From contig JBBQLP010000004.1 in NCBI GenBank assembly GCA_038327995.1, forward strand, positions 23,899 to 87,898: DNA of 64,000 nt, written 5' to 3'. The notes below the pieces were generated by a model. It saw only the letters and a program-made list of their open reading frames with translations, searched no databases and was not told where the DNA came from. Position 1 is the stretch's first letter, and each line of letters begins with the position of its first letter. The position numbers were made by a program, and so were the translations under genes. This document shows, piece after piece, positions 37,260 through 45,385 of this stretch. This DNA is from CAIOYC01 sp038327995. GTDB lineage: Bacteria; Pseudomonadota; Alphaproteobacteria; Caulobacterales; Caulobacteraceae.

Positions 37260-38561
37260 TTACGGCTCCGCCCGGTGCACGATGCGGCCCGAGACCATGG
37301 TCAGGAGCACCTGCCCCTGCAGTCTGCGCCCATCGAATGGCGAGTTCTTGGACTTGGAGAGCAGCTTTTCCGCGTCGATGTGAACCGGCGCGCTGATATG
37401 GCAGAGCACGAGGTCGGCGACGGCGCCCGGCGCTATGCGGCCAGCGTCGAGGCCGATCAAGCGGGCAGGGGCGAGGGTGACGGCGCGCATGAGGATAGGG
37501 AGCGCTGCGCCCCTGTCATGATGGAGCGCAAGAAGGGCCGGGAGCAGGGTTTCCAGCCCGATCCCGCCCGGCGCGGCCTCAGCAAAGGGCAGGCGCTTGT
37601 CCTCGGCCGGGGCGGGGGTGTGGGCGGAGGTCACAACCTCGACGAGGCCCGACAACAGCCCCTCGATCAGCGCCTGACGGTCCGATTCGGCCCGCAGCGG
37701 CGGATCGAGGCGGGCGAAGGTGCGATAATCGCCGATGTCGATTTCATTGAAATGCAGGTGGTTGATGGAGGCGGTGGCGCAAACTTTCACCCCCCGGTCC
37801 ATGGCCCGGTTCAGACTGTCCAGCGCATCCGCGGTAGTGATCTGGTCGACGATCAGTCGCGCTCCGGTGATCTCTGCGAGCGCCAGGTCGCGCTCCAACA
37901 TGATCCGCTCGGCCACGGCGGGGGTGGAAGGCAGGCCGAGCCGCGCCGCCATCTCGCCTTCGGTGGCGCAGGCGCCGTGAGAAAGATAGGGGTCGGCGGG
38001 GCGATGGGCGACAGCGACGCCGAAACCTGTGGCGTAACTCAGCACCCGGCGCAGCACTCTGGAATCGGCGATGGAGTGGTCGGCGTCGGTGAAATAGACC
38101 GCGCCCGCCTCGCGCATCAGGCCAAGCTCGGCGATGCGCTCGCCGAGACACCCCTTGGTGGCGGCTCCGGCGGCTAGCACGTGAACGAGGTCGATGTCGC
38201 GCGCCCGGCGCAGCACGAAGTCGACCATGGCCGGATCGTCGATGGCCGGGTCAGTGTCCGGCTGGATGACGATGGAGGTGACGCCCCCGGCGGCGGCGGC
38301 GCGGCTGGCGGATTTCAGCGTCTCCTTGGGCTCCGCGCCCGGCTCTCCGGTCTTGACCCGAAGGTCCACCAAGCCCGGCGCCAGCATGGCCCCCGCGCAG
38401 TCGATCACCCGCACCTCGGAGGACAGGCCTTCGTATGTTGGGCGGCGCGCGACGTCGGAGATCACCCCGTCGGACACCACAAGCGCGCCGGGGCCGTCAT
38501 AGCCGCTCTCCGGATCGACAAGCCGGGCGTTGACGAAGGCGATGGGCTGGAGCTTAGCCAT
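37260..38561 (-). CDS. Dihydroorotase-like protein PyrC' (probably inactive)
   Basis: A 433-residue member of the amidohydrolase family located directly after pyrB. In active dihydroorotases the first strand carries DxHxH; here it reads GLVDLRVKTGEPG, so both metal-binding His are replaced. The usual TDHAPH with the catalytic Asp is VTSAHTP. Other parts of the fold are intact (ASINHLHFNEIDI, APGGIGLETLLPALL, NPARLIGL-like LAPARLIGLDAGRIAPGAVADLV). Such pseudo-dihydroorotases (PyrC'/PyrX) are known to be needed structurally for ATCase. Its start overlaps the end of pyrB by 8 bp. Confidence 0.88.
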   Translation of the reverse strand: MAKLQPIAFVNARLVDPESGYDGPGALVVSDGVISDVARRPTYEGLSSEVRVIDCAGAMLAPGLVDLRVKTGEPGAEPKETLKSASRAAAAGGVTSIVIQPDTDPAIDDPAMVDFVLRRARDIDLVHVLAAGAATKGCLGERIAELGLMREAGAVYFTDADHSIADSRVLRRVLSYATGFGVAVAHRPADPYLSHGACATEGEMAARLGLPSTPAVAERIMLERDLALAEITGARLIVDQITTADALDSLNRAMDRGVKVCATASINHLHFNEIDIGDYRTFARLDPPLRAESDRQALIEGLLSGLVEVVTSAHTPAPAEDKRLPFAEAAPGGIGLETLLPALLALHHDRGAALPILMRAVTLAPARLIGLDAGRIAPGAVADLVLCHISAPVHIDAEKLLSKSKNSPFDGRRLQGQVLLTMVSGRIVHRAEP

Positions 38562-39546
38562 TGACTGGCGTCCCGTTGTCGAGCCGCGCCGCCAGCGAAG
38601 CCAGCACCGCCATCCGCGCCGCCACGCCCATTTCCACCTGCGACTGGATCAGGCTGACCTTAGGGTCGTCTGCGACACCGGAATCGATCTCCACCCCCCG
38701 GTTCATCGGTCCAGGGTGCATGACGCGCACGCCCGGTGCGGCGTGGGACAGGGCTTCGGCGTCGAGCCCCCAGTAGCGGAAATACTCGCGGGTGGAGGGC
38801 ACGAAGGCGCCGTCCATCCGCTCCATCTGCAGCCGCAGCATCATCACCACATCGGCGCCCGCTATCCCTTTGCGCAGGTCATGGAATACCTCACAGCCCC
38901 AACCCTCGGCGCCGGACGGCATGAGCGTCGGCGGTCCCACGAGCCGCACCCGCGCGCCCAGAAGCTGAAGAAAGCCGACGTTGGAGCGCGCCACGCGGCT
39001 GTGCATCACGTCGCCGCAAATTGAGATCGTTAGCCCCTCCACCTTGCCCAGCGCACGGTTCAGAGTGAGGGCGTCGAGCAGGGCCTGCGTCGGGTGTTCG
39101 TGCCATCCATCGCCTGCGTTGACCACGCTGCAACTGACCTTCTGCGCCAGAAGCGCCGCCGCGCCGGACGCCGAGTGGCGCACGACGAGGATGTCCGGCT
39201 TCATGGCGTTCAGCGTCACCGCCGTGTCGATCAGCGTCTCGCCCTTGGTGATGGAGGAGGCGCGGGGGCTCATGTTCACGGTGTCTGCGCCGAGCCGCTT
39301 GGCCGCCAGCTCGAACGAGCTTTGCGTGCGGGTGGAGCTTTCAAAGAAGAGATTGACGAGGGTTCGGCCCCGCAGGGTCGACAGCTTCTTCTCGGTGCGG
39401 CGGTTCAATCCCACGAAGGCGTCGGCCAACGCCAGCAGCGCCTCCGCGTCAGGCCGCGTAAGGCCGGACAGGCTGAGCAGATGCGGACTGGGGAAAGCAA
39501 AGGTGCGCTTTCGGATCAACTCTTCGATGTCGGGCGCACTATCCAT
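38554..39546 (-). CDS. pyrB: Aspartate carbamoyltransferase catalytic subunit
   Basis: Condenses carbamoyl phosphate and aspartate in pyrimidine synthesis. The 330-residue protein has the carbamoyl phosphate loop FFESSTRTQSSFELAAKRLG, DILVVRHSASGAA, VVNAGDGWHEHPTQALLDAL, ICGDVMHSRVARSN and VMHPGPMNRGVEI. I used the ATG of MDSAPDIEEL; an in-frame TTG at 39585 would add 13 residues, and neither has a good ribosome binding site. The holoenzyme probably includes the adjacent PyrC'. Confidence 0.95.
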   Translation of the reverse strand: MDSAPDIEELIRKRTFAFPSPHLLSLSGLTRPDAEALLALADAFVGLNRRTEKKLSTLRGRTLVNLFFESSTRTQSSFELAAKRLGADTVNMSPRASSITKGETLIDTAVTLNAMKPDILVVRHSASGAAALLAQKVSCSVVNAGDGWHEHPTQALLDALTLNRALGKVEGLTISICGDVMHSRVARSNVGFLQLLGARVRLVGPPTLMPSGAEGWGCEVFHDLRKGIAGADVVMMLRLQMERMDGAFVPSTREYFRYWGLDAEALSHAAPGVRVMHPGPMNRGVEIDSGVADDPKVSLIQSQVEMGVAARMAVLASLAARLDNGTPVNG

Positions 39547-39591
39547 CGAAGCGGAGGCTATAGGTGGCTTCGCCCCCGGCCTCAAGGCCGT

Positions 39592-40500
39592 TTACGGGCC
39601 CGCGGGTGCGCCGGGCAGGTTTTCCAGCCAGCGGAGAACGGTGGTTTCGAGGCCGATGCGTTGGTCCGAATAGGAATGGTCGGGGGGCAGGCGCACCTGG
39701 CTGACCTGCGCCCCGTCGATCTTCCCGATAGTCTCGGCCAGCTTGTCGCTCGCAGAGGCCAGTCCGTCGTTTGAGGTGACGAGCAGGAGGGGGTGTTTCG
39801 CCAGCACCGGCGCGTAAGCGTTGAAATCCCACGCGGCCGCGTTCTTCTGCGCTTCGTCAGCCAGCGCATCGATCGAGGTCCCGGCCAGGGTGTGCATCCC
39901 GGCGCTGACGCCGATGTTGTCGTCGATGACCTTGGCCAGAATCTTGTGCGGCAGCGTTCCCAAGACGGTCCCGAGATTGGCGGCGGAGATCAGCGCTGCG
40001 CCCATCACCAGCGGATCGTGTCCGGCGGTGTAGGCGGTGACGAATCCGCCCATGCTGTGGCCGATCACCACGATCTTGGCCCGATCTATGTAGGCGGCTT
40101 GTGCGGTGTAGGGGTCGCGCAGCCAAACCAGAGCGGCCTCCGCGTCCTCGATGCAGTGGGTGAAGGAGAAACGCTCGGGGCTGCCCCACGACCCGCGATA
40201 GTGTAGGGTCAGGACGTTCCAGCCGTCACGCCGGATCGCCTGCGCCAGATCGAGGTTCTGCTCGTTGCCGGGCAGGCCACGCAGGAGCAGCACCGTGGGG
40301 TGCGGACCCGCACCGGCAGCCGTATAAAGCACAGCGTTGATCTTCACCCCGTGGGTCGGCAGGGCGAAGGCGATCATCTGCGCCGGATGGGCCTTGTCCT
40401 GTGGCGGATCGACCGAGACCGCCGCTGGGACGGGCTCGGCGCGGAGAGTAAGGGGAGCAACGAGGAGAGCAAGCGAGGCGAGGGCCGCGAGGACGCGCAT
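39592..40500 (-). CDS. Secreted alpha/beta hydrolase
   Basis: A 302-residue exported hydrolase with signal peptide MRVLAALASLALLVAPLTL cleaved near LRAE. The catalytic Ser lies in VVIGHSMGGFVTAY, the acid probably in LLVTSNDGLAS and the His in PPDHSYSDQRI; the oxyanion region is LLLRGLPGNEQN. The family (serine aminopeptidase/xaa-Pro-like) covers esterases and peptidases, so the substrate is open. It lies upstream of pyrB on the same strand, 45 bp before the pyrB start, and could be cotranscribed with it. Confidence 0.85.
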   Translation of the reverse strand: MRVLAALASLALLVAPLTLRAEPVPAAVSVDPPQDKAHPAQMIAFALPTHGVKINAVLYTAAGAGPHPTVLLLRGLPGNEQNLDLAQAIRRDGWNVLTLHYRGSWGSPERFSFTHCIEDAEAALVWLRDPYTAQAAYIDRAKIVVIGHSMGGFVTAYTAGHDPLVMGAALISAANLGTVLGTLPHKILAKVIDDNIGVSAGMHTLAGTSIDALADEAQKNAAAWDFNAYAPVLAKHPLLLVTSNDGLASASDKLAETIGKIDGAQVSQVRLPPDHSYSDQRIGLETTVLRWLENLPGAPAGP

Positions 40501-40552
40501 AGGGGTGTTCCTGATGGTGCGGCCCAGCTTGGCACGATGGTCGGTATGTCGC

Positions 40553-41020
40553 CTAGCCCCGTTTCAACCGATCCAACGCCCCCTGCAGGATATAGCCCGC
40601 CGCCGCGCGGTCTACGACTTCTGCGCGCTTGGCCCGCGTCATGTCGGCCTCGCCTATCAACATCTTGTTCACGGCTACGCTGGATAGACGCTCGTCCCAG
40701 AAGGCGATGGGAATATCCTTCAGGCGCAGAATGTTGCGGGCGAAGGCGCGGTTGGACTGGCAGCGCACGCCCTCAGTGCCGTCCATGTTCACCGGCAAGC
40801 CGATCACCAGCCCCGCCGCCCCTCGCCCCGCCATGATCGCGAACAGTTCTTCGGCTTCCAGAGTAAACTTGCCCCGGTGGATCAAGATGAGCGGAGAGGC
40901 GATGGTGCGGGTCAGGTCGGACACCGCCACGCCGATGGTCTTCTCGCCAAGGTCGAGACCCAGCACCGGCGCTTGGGCAGGCAGGGCGGCCGGGAGGTCC
41001 ATCAGGTCGAGCACGGGCAT
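40553..41020 (-). CDS. ruvX: Putative pre-16S rRNA nuclease RuvX/YqgF
   Basis: A 155-residue RNase H-fold nuclease involved in 16S rRNA 5' maturation. The three acidic motifs are in LGLDLGEKTIGVAVSD, LVIGLPVNMDGTEG with FARNIL, and FWDERLSSVAVNKML; the C terminus KRAEVVDRAAAGYILQGALD is typical. The N-terminal extension is about 17 residues. It diverges from gatC by 71 bp. Confidence 0.95.
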   Translation of the reverse strand: MPVLDLMDLPAALPAQAPVLGLDLGEKTIGVAVSDLTRTIASPLILIHRGKFTLEAEELFAIMAGRGAAGLVIGLPVNMDGTEGVRCQSNRAFARNILRLKDIPIAFWDERLSSVAVNKMLIGEADMTRAKRAEVVDRAAAGYILQGALDRLKRG

Positions 41021-41091
41021 AGGCAGGCGCTATCGGCAACTTGCATCCCGCGCAAGGCGCGGCTAACCCCGGCGCTCGAAGAGGAGCCTCC

Positions 41092-41379
41092 ATGGCCATC
41101 GATGCTGAAACAGTCCGAAAGGTCGCCAAGCTGGCACGGATCGCCGTGCCCGAAGTGGCGTTGCAGCCCATGGCGGGTGAACTCACCGCGATTATGGCCT
41201 GGATCGAGCAGTTGAACGAGGTCGACACCGACGGGGTGGAGCCGATGACCTCCTGTGTCGCGATCACCCTGCCAATGCGCGAAGACGTGGTGACGGATGG
41301 GGAAAGGCGCGACGCCATCCTTCTGAATGCGCCGAAGTCCGATCAGGGCTTCTTCGTGGTGCCGAAGGTGGTTGAATAG
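41092..41379 (+). CDS. gatC: Aspartyl/glutamyl-tRNA amidotransferase subunit C
   Basis: The 95-residue clamp subunit that wraps GatA and GatB in the GatCAB transamidosome, making Gln-tRNA (and Asn-tRNA) from the misacylated precursors. It opens IDAETVRKVAKLARIAVPE and contains VDTDGVEPMTS and LPMREDVVTDG. GAGGAGCC precedes the ATG, so the open frame upstream to 41041 was dropped. gatA begins on the base after its stop. Confidence 0.96.
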   Translation: MAIDAETVRKVAKLARIAVPEVALQPMAGELTAIMAWIEQLNEVDTDGVEPMTSCVAITLPMREDVVTDGERRDAILLNAPKSDQGFFVVPKVVE

Positions 41380-42855
41380 ATGTCCGATCTCACCTCCTTA
41401 ACCCTGAAAGGCGCGCTGGACGGGTTCGCTGCGAAGAGCTTTTCCGCCGAGGAGGTTGCACGCGCCCACATCGACGCCATCGAGGCCGCCAATCCGCACC
41501 TGAACGCCTATGTGGTGCAGACGCCGGACAAGGCTATCGCCATGGCGCAAGCCTCCGACGCCCGCCGCGCCCGGGGCGAGGCGGGGCCGTTGGAAGGCGC
41601 CTGCCTTGGGATCAAGGACCTGTTCTGCACCGAAGGCGTGCAGGCGACGGCGGGCTCCAACATTCTGAAGGGGTTCAAGCCGCCCTACGATTCCACCGTC
41701 ACCGCCAACCTGTGGCGCGACGGGGCGGTGATGCTGGGCAAGCTGAACATGGACGAGTTCGCCATGGGCTCATCCAACGAGACCTCCGCCTTCGGCCCCG
41801 TGACCAACCCCTGGCGCGCCAACGGCTCGAATCAGCAACTTACCCCCGGCGGCTCATCGGGCGGCTCGGCGACAGCGGTGGCGGCGGACCTCTGCCTCGG
41901 CGCTACAGCGACCGATACCGGCGGCTCGATCCGCCAGCCTGCCGCCTTTACCGGCACGGTAGGAATCAAGCCGACCTATGGCCGCTGTTCGCGCTGGGGG
42001 GTGGTCGCCTTCGCCTCCTCGCTCGATCAGGCGGGACCCATCGCCAAGACGGTGCAGGATGCGGCGATCCTGCTGCGCTCCATGAGCGGGCACGACCCCA
42101 AGGACTCCACCAGCTTGAATGTCGAGGTTCCCGATTTCGCATCCTTCATTGGCAAGTCGGTCAAGGGCCTGCGTATCGGCGTGCCGGAGGAGTACCGCCT
42201 CGATGGAATGCCGCCCGAGATCGCCAGACTTTGGGACGAGGGGGTGGATTGGCTTAAGGCGGCGGGGTGCGAGATCAAGTCCGTGCGTTTGCCGCACACC
42301 AAATACGCGCTCCCGGCCTACTACATCATCGCCCCGGCGGAAGCGTCGTCCAACCTCGCGCGCTATGACGGGATGCGCTACGGCCTGCGAGTCGATGGCG
42401 CGACGCTGACCGAAACCTATGAGCAGACGAGGGCTGCGGGCTTTGGCGCGGAGGTGAAGCGCCGTGTCCTGATTGGCACCTACGTGCTCTCCGCTGGCTA
42501 TTACGACGCCTATTACCTAAAGGCCCAGAAGGTGCGGCGCAGGATCGCCGACGACTTCGACGCGGTGTTCGGCGAGGTGGATGCGCTACTCACGCCCACC
42601 GCCCCCTCCGCGGCGTTCGCGCTTGGAGATCGGGTTAGCGATCCCATCTCCATGTATCTGAATGACGTCTTCACGGTGACGACCAACCTGGCGGGTCTGC
42701 CTGGCCTGTCGCTCCCAGCGGGGTTGTCGGCGGATGGCCTGCCGCTCGGCCTGCAACTGATCGGCAAAGCGCTGGATGAAGGGACGCTGTTCTCGCTGGC
42801 GGGGGTGATGGAACAGGCGGCGGGGTTCCGGAGAAAGCCGCAGCGGTGGTGGTAG
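41380..42855 (+). CDS. gatA: Aspartyl/glutamyl-tRNA amidotransferase subunit A
   Basis: The 491-residue amidase that frees ammonia from glutamine for transfer to the tRNA-bound acid. The amidase-signature triad is present: Lys in CLGIKDLFCTEG, and the two Ser in LTPGGSSGGSATAVAADLC and TDTGGSIRQPAAFTG. It follows gatC without a gap. Ammonia is channelled to GatB, which is encoded about 520 bp downstream beyond one minus-strand gene. Confidence 0.98.
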   Translation: MSDLTSLTLKGALDGFAAKSFSAEEVARAHIDAIEAANPHLNAYVVQTPDKAIAMAQASDARRARGEAGPLEGACLGIKDLFCTEGVQATAGSNILKGFKPPYDSTVTANLWRDGAVMLGKLNMDEFAMGSSNETSAFGPVTNPWRANGSNQQLTPGGSSGGSATAVAADLCLGATATDTGGSIRQPAAFTGTVGIKPTYGRCSRWGVVAFASSLDQAGPIAKTVQDAAILLRSMSGHDPKDSTSLNVEVPDFASFIGKSVKGLRIGVPEEYRLDGMPPEIARLWDEGVDWLKAAGCEIKSVRLPHTKYALPAYYIIAPAEASSNLARYDGMRYGLRVDGATLTETYEQTRAAGFGAEVKRRVLIGTYVLSAGYYDAYYLKAQKVRRRIADDFDAVFGEVDALLTPTAPSAAFALGDRVSDPISMYLNDVFTVTTNLAGLPGLSLPAGLSADGLPLGLQLIGKALDEGTLFSLAGVMEQAAGFRRKPQRWW

Positions 42856-42864
42856 GCAGATACG

Positions 42865-42894
42865 AAAACGCCTCCGCCGGTTAGAGCGGAGGCG
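42865..42894 (-). terminator. Terminator between gatA and the small secreted protein gene
   Basis: A 9-bp stem CGCCTCCGC/GCGGAGGCG with an 8-nt loop, followed on the minus strand by TTTTCG. On the plus strand it lies just after gatA and is followed by CCTAATTT, so it may serve both converging genes. Confidence 0.8.
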
Positions 42895-42919
42895 CCTAAT
42901 TTCCGGTAAAAGCGGACGC

Positions 42920-43252
42920 CTACTTCGGCTTCACGGTCGCCAGGTCGGCGTTGAGCTTGACGAGGGCGGCGTCGTCGATCTTGCCCTGCGACATGGGGGC
43001 CAGTTCCTTCAGCGACATGGACTTGAACTGGTCGTACATGGGGTGGGTGGTGAGGCCCGGCGCGTCCTTTTCCAGCACGGCCTTGCCGTCCGCATTGGCG
43101 ACGATGGTTTCGATAGGCGTGTCGGTGCTGAACGCGGACGCGGCGGCGGGCGCCATGGCCGGAGCAGGAGCAGCGGGCGCGGTTTGAGCCGAGGCGACGC
43201 CAGCGGCGGCGAGCGCGGCGACCAGGGTCGCGGCGGTGATAAACGTCTTCAT
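42920..43252 (-). CDS. Small secreted protein of unknown function
   Basis: A 110-residue product with signal peptide MKTFITAATLVAALAAAGVA cleaved near ASAQT, then an Ala/Pro-rich stretch and a compact domain (DTPIETIVANADGKAVLEKDAPGLTTHPMYDQF, MSLKELAPMSQGKIDDAALVKLNADLA). The domain recurs in alphaproteobacterial hypothetical proteins but I know no function for it. GGAAGAAAC precedes the ATG. It sits alone between gatA and gatB on the other strand with its own terminator. Confidence 0.75.
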   Translation of the reverse strand: MKTFITAATLVAALAAAGVASAQTAPAAPAPAMAPAAASAFSTDTPIETIVANADGKAVLEKDAPGLTTHPMYDQFKSMSLKELAPMSQGKIDDAALVKLNADLATVKPK

Positions 43253-43372
43253 GTGTTTCTTCCCCGTTGAGAGTGGCGGCATAGAAGCCTGTTTTCCACA
43301 AACTCTCAAGCTACAGCCACGTGACATCTAGGTAAGGATCGCCCAGATAGGCGCGAGTTCGGGAGATACACC

Positions 43373-44869
43373 ATGACAGAGCGCGCGCCCTATCGCGTGA
43401 CCGGCGCCACCGGCGAGTGGGAGGTGGTGATCGGCCTAGAGGTCCACGCCCAGGTCGCCTCCAACGCCAAGTTGTTCTCGGGCGCCGCCACGGCGTTCGG
43501 CGCGGGACCCAATGAGCACGTCAGCTTGGTGGACGCGGCCATGCCGGGGATGCTGCCGGTGATCAATCGCTACTGTGTCGAGCAAGCGGTGAAGACGGGG
43601 CTGGGTCTGAAGGCGCAGATCAACCATGCCTCGCGCTTCGACCGGAAGAATTACTTCTATCCCGACCTGCCGCAGGGCTATCAGATCAGCCAGTTCAAGG
43701 ATCCGGTGGTGGGCGAGGGCGTGCTGGAGGTCGAGCGCGACGACGGCACCCGCTTCAAGGTCGGGATTGAGCGGCTGCACCTGGAGCAGGACGCGGGCAA
43801 GTCGATCCACGACATGGACCCCAACTGGACCTACGTCGATCTAAACCGCTGCGGCGTCGCGCTGATGGAGATCGTCTCCAAGCCCGATATGCGTTCGCCG
43901 GAGGATGCAGCAGCTTATGTGAAGACGCTCCGCACCATGGTGCGTTACCTCGGCACCTGTGATGGGGACATGGAGAAGGGTAATCTGCGCGCCGACGTGA
44001 ACGTCTCGGTGTGCCGCCCGGGGCAGTACGAAAAGTTCAAGGCGAGCGGCGACTTCAGTCACCTTGGCACGCGCTGCGAGATCAAGAACGTCAACTCCAT
44101 GCGCTTCATCCAGCAGGCCATCGTGGTCGAAGCAGCGCGCCAGGTGGAAATCCTGGAGGACGGCGGCAAGATCGATCAAGAGACCCGGCTCTACGATCCG
44201 ACCAAAGGCGAGACCCGCTCCATGCGCTCCAAAGAGGAGGCGCATGATTATCGCTACTTCCCCGACCCCGACCTTCTGCCGCTGGTGCTTGATCCGGCGT
44301 GGGTGAAGGCCATCGAGGCCACCTTGCCCGAACTGGCCGACGCCAAGCGCGAGCGGTTGCAAACGCAATACGGCCTGTCGTCCTACGACGCGGCGGTGCT
44401 GGTGATCGAGGCGGCGCGGGCGGACTATTTCGAGACGGCCGCTAAGGACGTGGATCCCAAGCTGGTCTCCAATTTCGTCACCAACGAATTGCTATCGCGC
44501 CTCGCCAAGGATGGGCTGGAGATCGAGGCCAGCCCCATCCCGCCCGAAGACATCTCCGGTCTGGTCAGGCTGATCGGCGACGGAACCATCTCGTCCAAGA
44601 TCGCCAAGCAGGTGTTCGAGCTGATGTGGGCGGGGAAGGGTGCGCCCGCCGCGATCGTCGAGAAGTATGGGCTGGTGCAGGTCACTGACCTCGGCGCCAT
44701 CGAAGCGGCAATCGACGCCATCGTCGCCGCCAACCCCGACAAGGTGGAGGCAGCCAAGTCGCGCCCGCAAGCCATCGGCTGGTTCGTCGGGCAGGTGATG
44801 AAGGATACCGGCGGCAAGGCCAATCCAGCAGCGGTGAACGAGATACTGAAGCGAAAGCTGGGGCTTTAG
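43373..44869 (+). CDS. gatB: Aspartyl/glutamyl-tRNA amidotransferase subunit B
   Basis: The 498-residue kinase/transfer subunit that binds the misacylated tRNA and activates the side-chain carboxylate. Landmarks are WEVVIGLEVHAQVASNAKLFSG, KNYFYPDLPQGYQISQ, LEQDAGKSIH, MRSKEEAHDYRYFPDPDLLPL and the C-terminal YqeY-like tail domain (NPAAVNEILKRKL). The length is normal. It is separated from gatC-gatA by one gene on the opposite strand, so it must have its own promoter within about 120 bp. Confidence 0.98.
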   Translation: MTERAPYRVTGATGEWEVVIGLEVHAQVASNAKLFSGAATAFGAGPNEHVSLVDAAMPGMLPVINRYCVEQAVKTGLGLKAQINHASRFDRKNYFYPDLPQGYQISQFKDPVVGEGVLEVERDDGTRFKVGIERLHLEQDAGKSIHDMDPNWTYVDLNRCGVALMEIVSKPDMRSPEDAAAYVKTLRTMVRYLGTCDGDMEKGNLRADVNVSVCRPGQYEKFKASGDFSHLGTRCEIKNVNSMRFIQQAIVVEAARQVEILEDGGKIDQETRLYDPTKGETRSMRSKEEAHDYRYFPDPDLLPLVLDPAWVKAIEATLPELADAKRERLQTQYGLSSYDAAVLVIEAARADYFETAAKDVDPKLVSNFVTNELLSRLAKDGLEIEASPIPPEDISGLVRLIGDGTISSKIAKQVFELMWAGKGAPAAIVEKYGLVQVTDLGAIEAAIDAIVAANPDKVEAAKSRPQAIGWFVGQVMKDTGGKANPAAVNEILKRKLGL

Positions 44870-44873
44870 GCGC

Positions 44874-45308
44874 TCACCACGCGCCAGGCACGCTGTCCAG
44901 GATCAGTCCCGTGGACCGCTGCATCAGGTAGGCGTCGCGCCCTACGCCAATCCAGCCATAGCCGGGGGGCGGGCTGCGCAGGTGACGGCTGCGGGGATCG
45001 GCGATTTCGCCACTCCAGTAGTCATGCGGCACATACTGCCCCCTGCGAAAGGATCGGGCTGGCGCAGGATAGACGGACGCCTCAGGATAGCCGAAGCGCC
45101 GAGCATCGCGCGCAAAGGGCGGGGCGGCGTAGGACCTGTAGTGATCCCGGTGATGCTCTTCGGGGCGCAGGACGTCAAAACGCGGTGCGTCGAACCTCCC
45201 GTCATCGCTGCGGTGACGGTCACCGTGATCATGGTCATGGGCCGTTGCTGCGCCGAACGAAAGCGCCAGTGCAGACATGGCCAAAAGGGCAGTCCTGATC
45301 GATTTCAT
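44874..45308 (-). CDS. RcnB-like periplasmic protein, His-rich
   Basis: A 144-residue exported protein: signal peptide MKSIRTALLAMSALALSFG, then a His/Asp-rich stretch HDHDHGDRHRSDDGR likely to bind metal, and a C-terminal RcnB-type unit (GQYVPHDYWSGEIADPRSRHL, PPGYGWIGVGRDAYLMQRSTGLILDSVPG). In E. coli RcnB modulates Ni/Co efflux; a metal role here is inference from fold and His content. GGAGGGCGGCG precedes the ATG. The upstream in-frame extension to 45560 was dropped. It is the second of two tandem family members. Confidence 0.8.
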   Translation of the reverse strand: MKSIRTALLAMSALALSFGAATAHDHDHGDRHRSDDGRFDAPRFDVLRPEEHHRDHYRSYAAPPFARDARRFGYPEASVYPAPARSFRRGQYVPHDYWSGEIADPRSRHLRSPPPGYGWIGVGRDAYLMQRSTGLILDSVPGAW

Positions 45309-45385
45309 CGCCGCCCTCCTTTCAAGTGACTGGAACGGGCCGAACGGCGGAGAGCAGACTTGGGCCAGCCCTCCGCCAGGATGGG

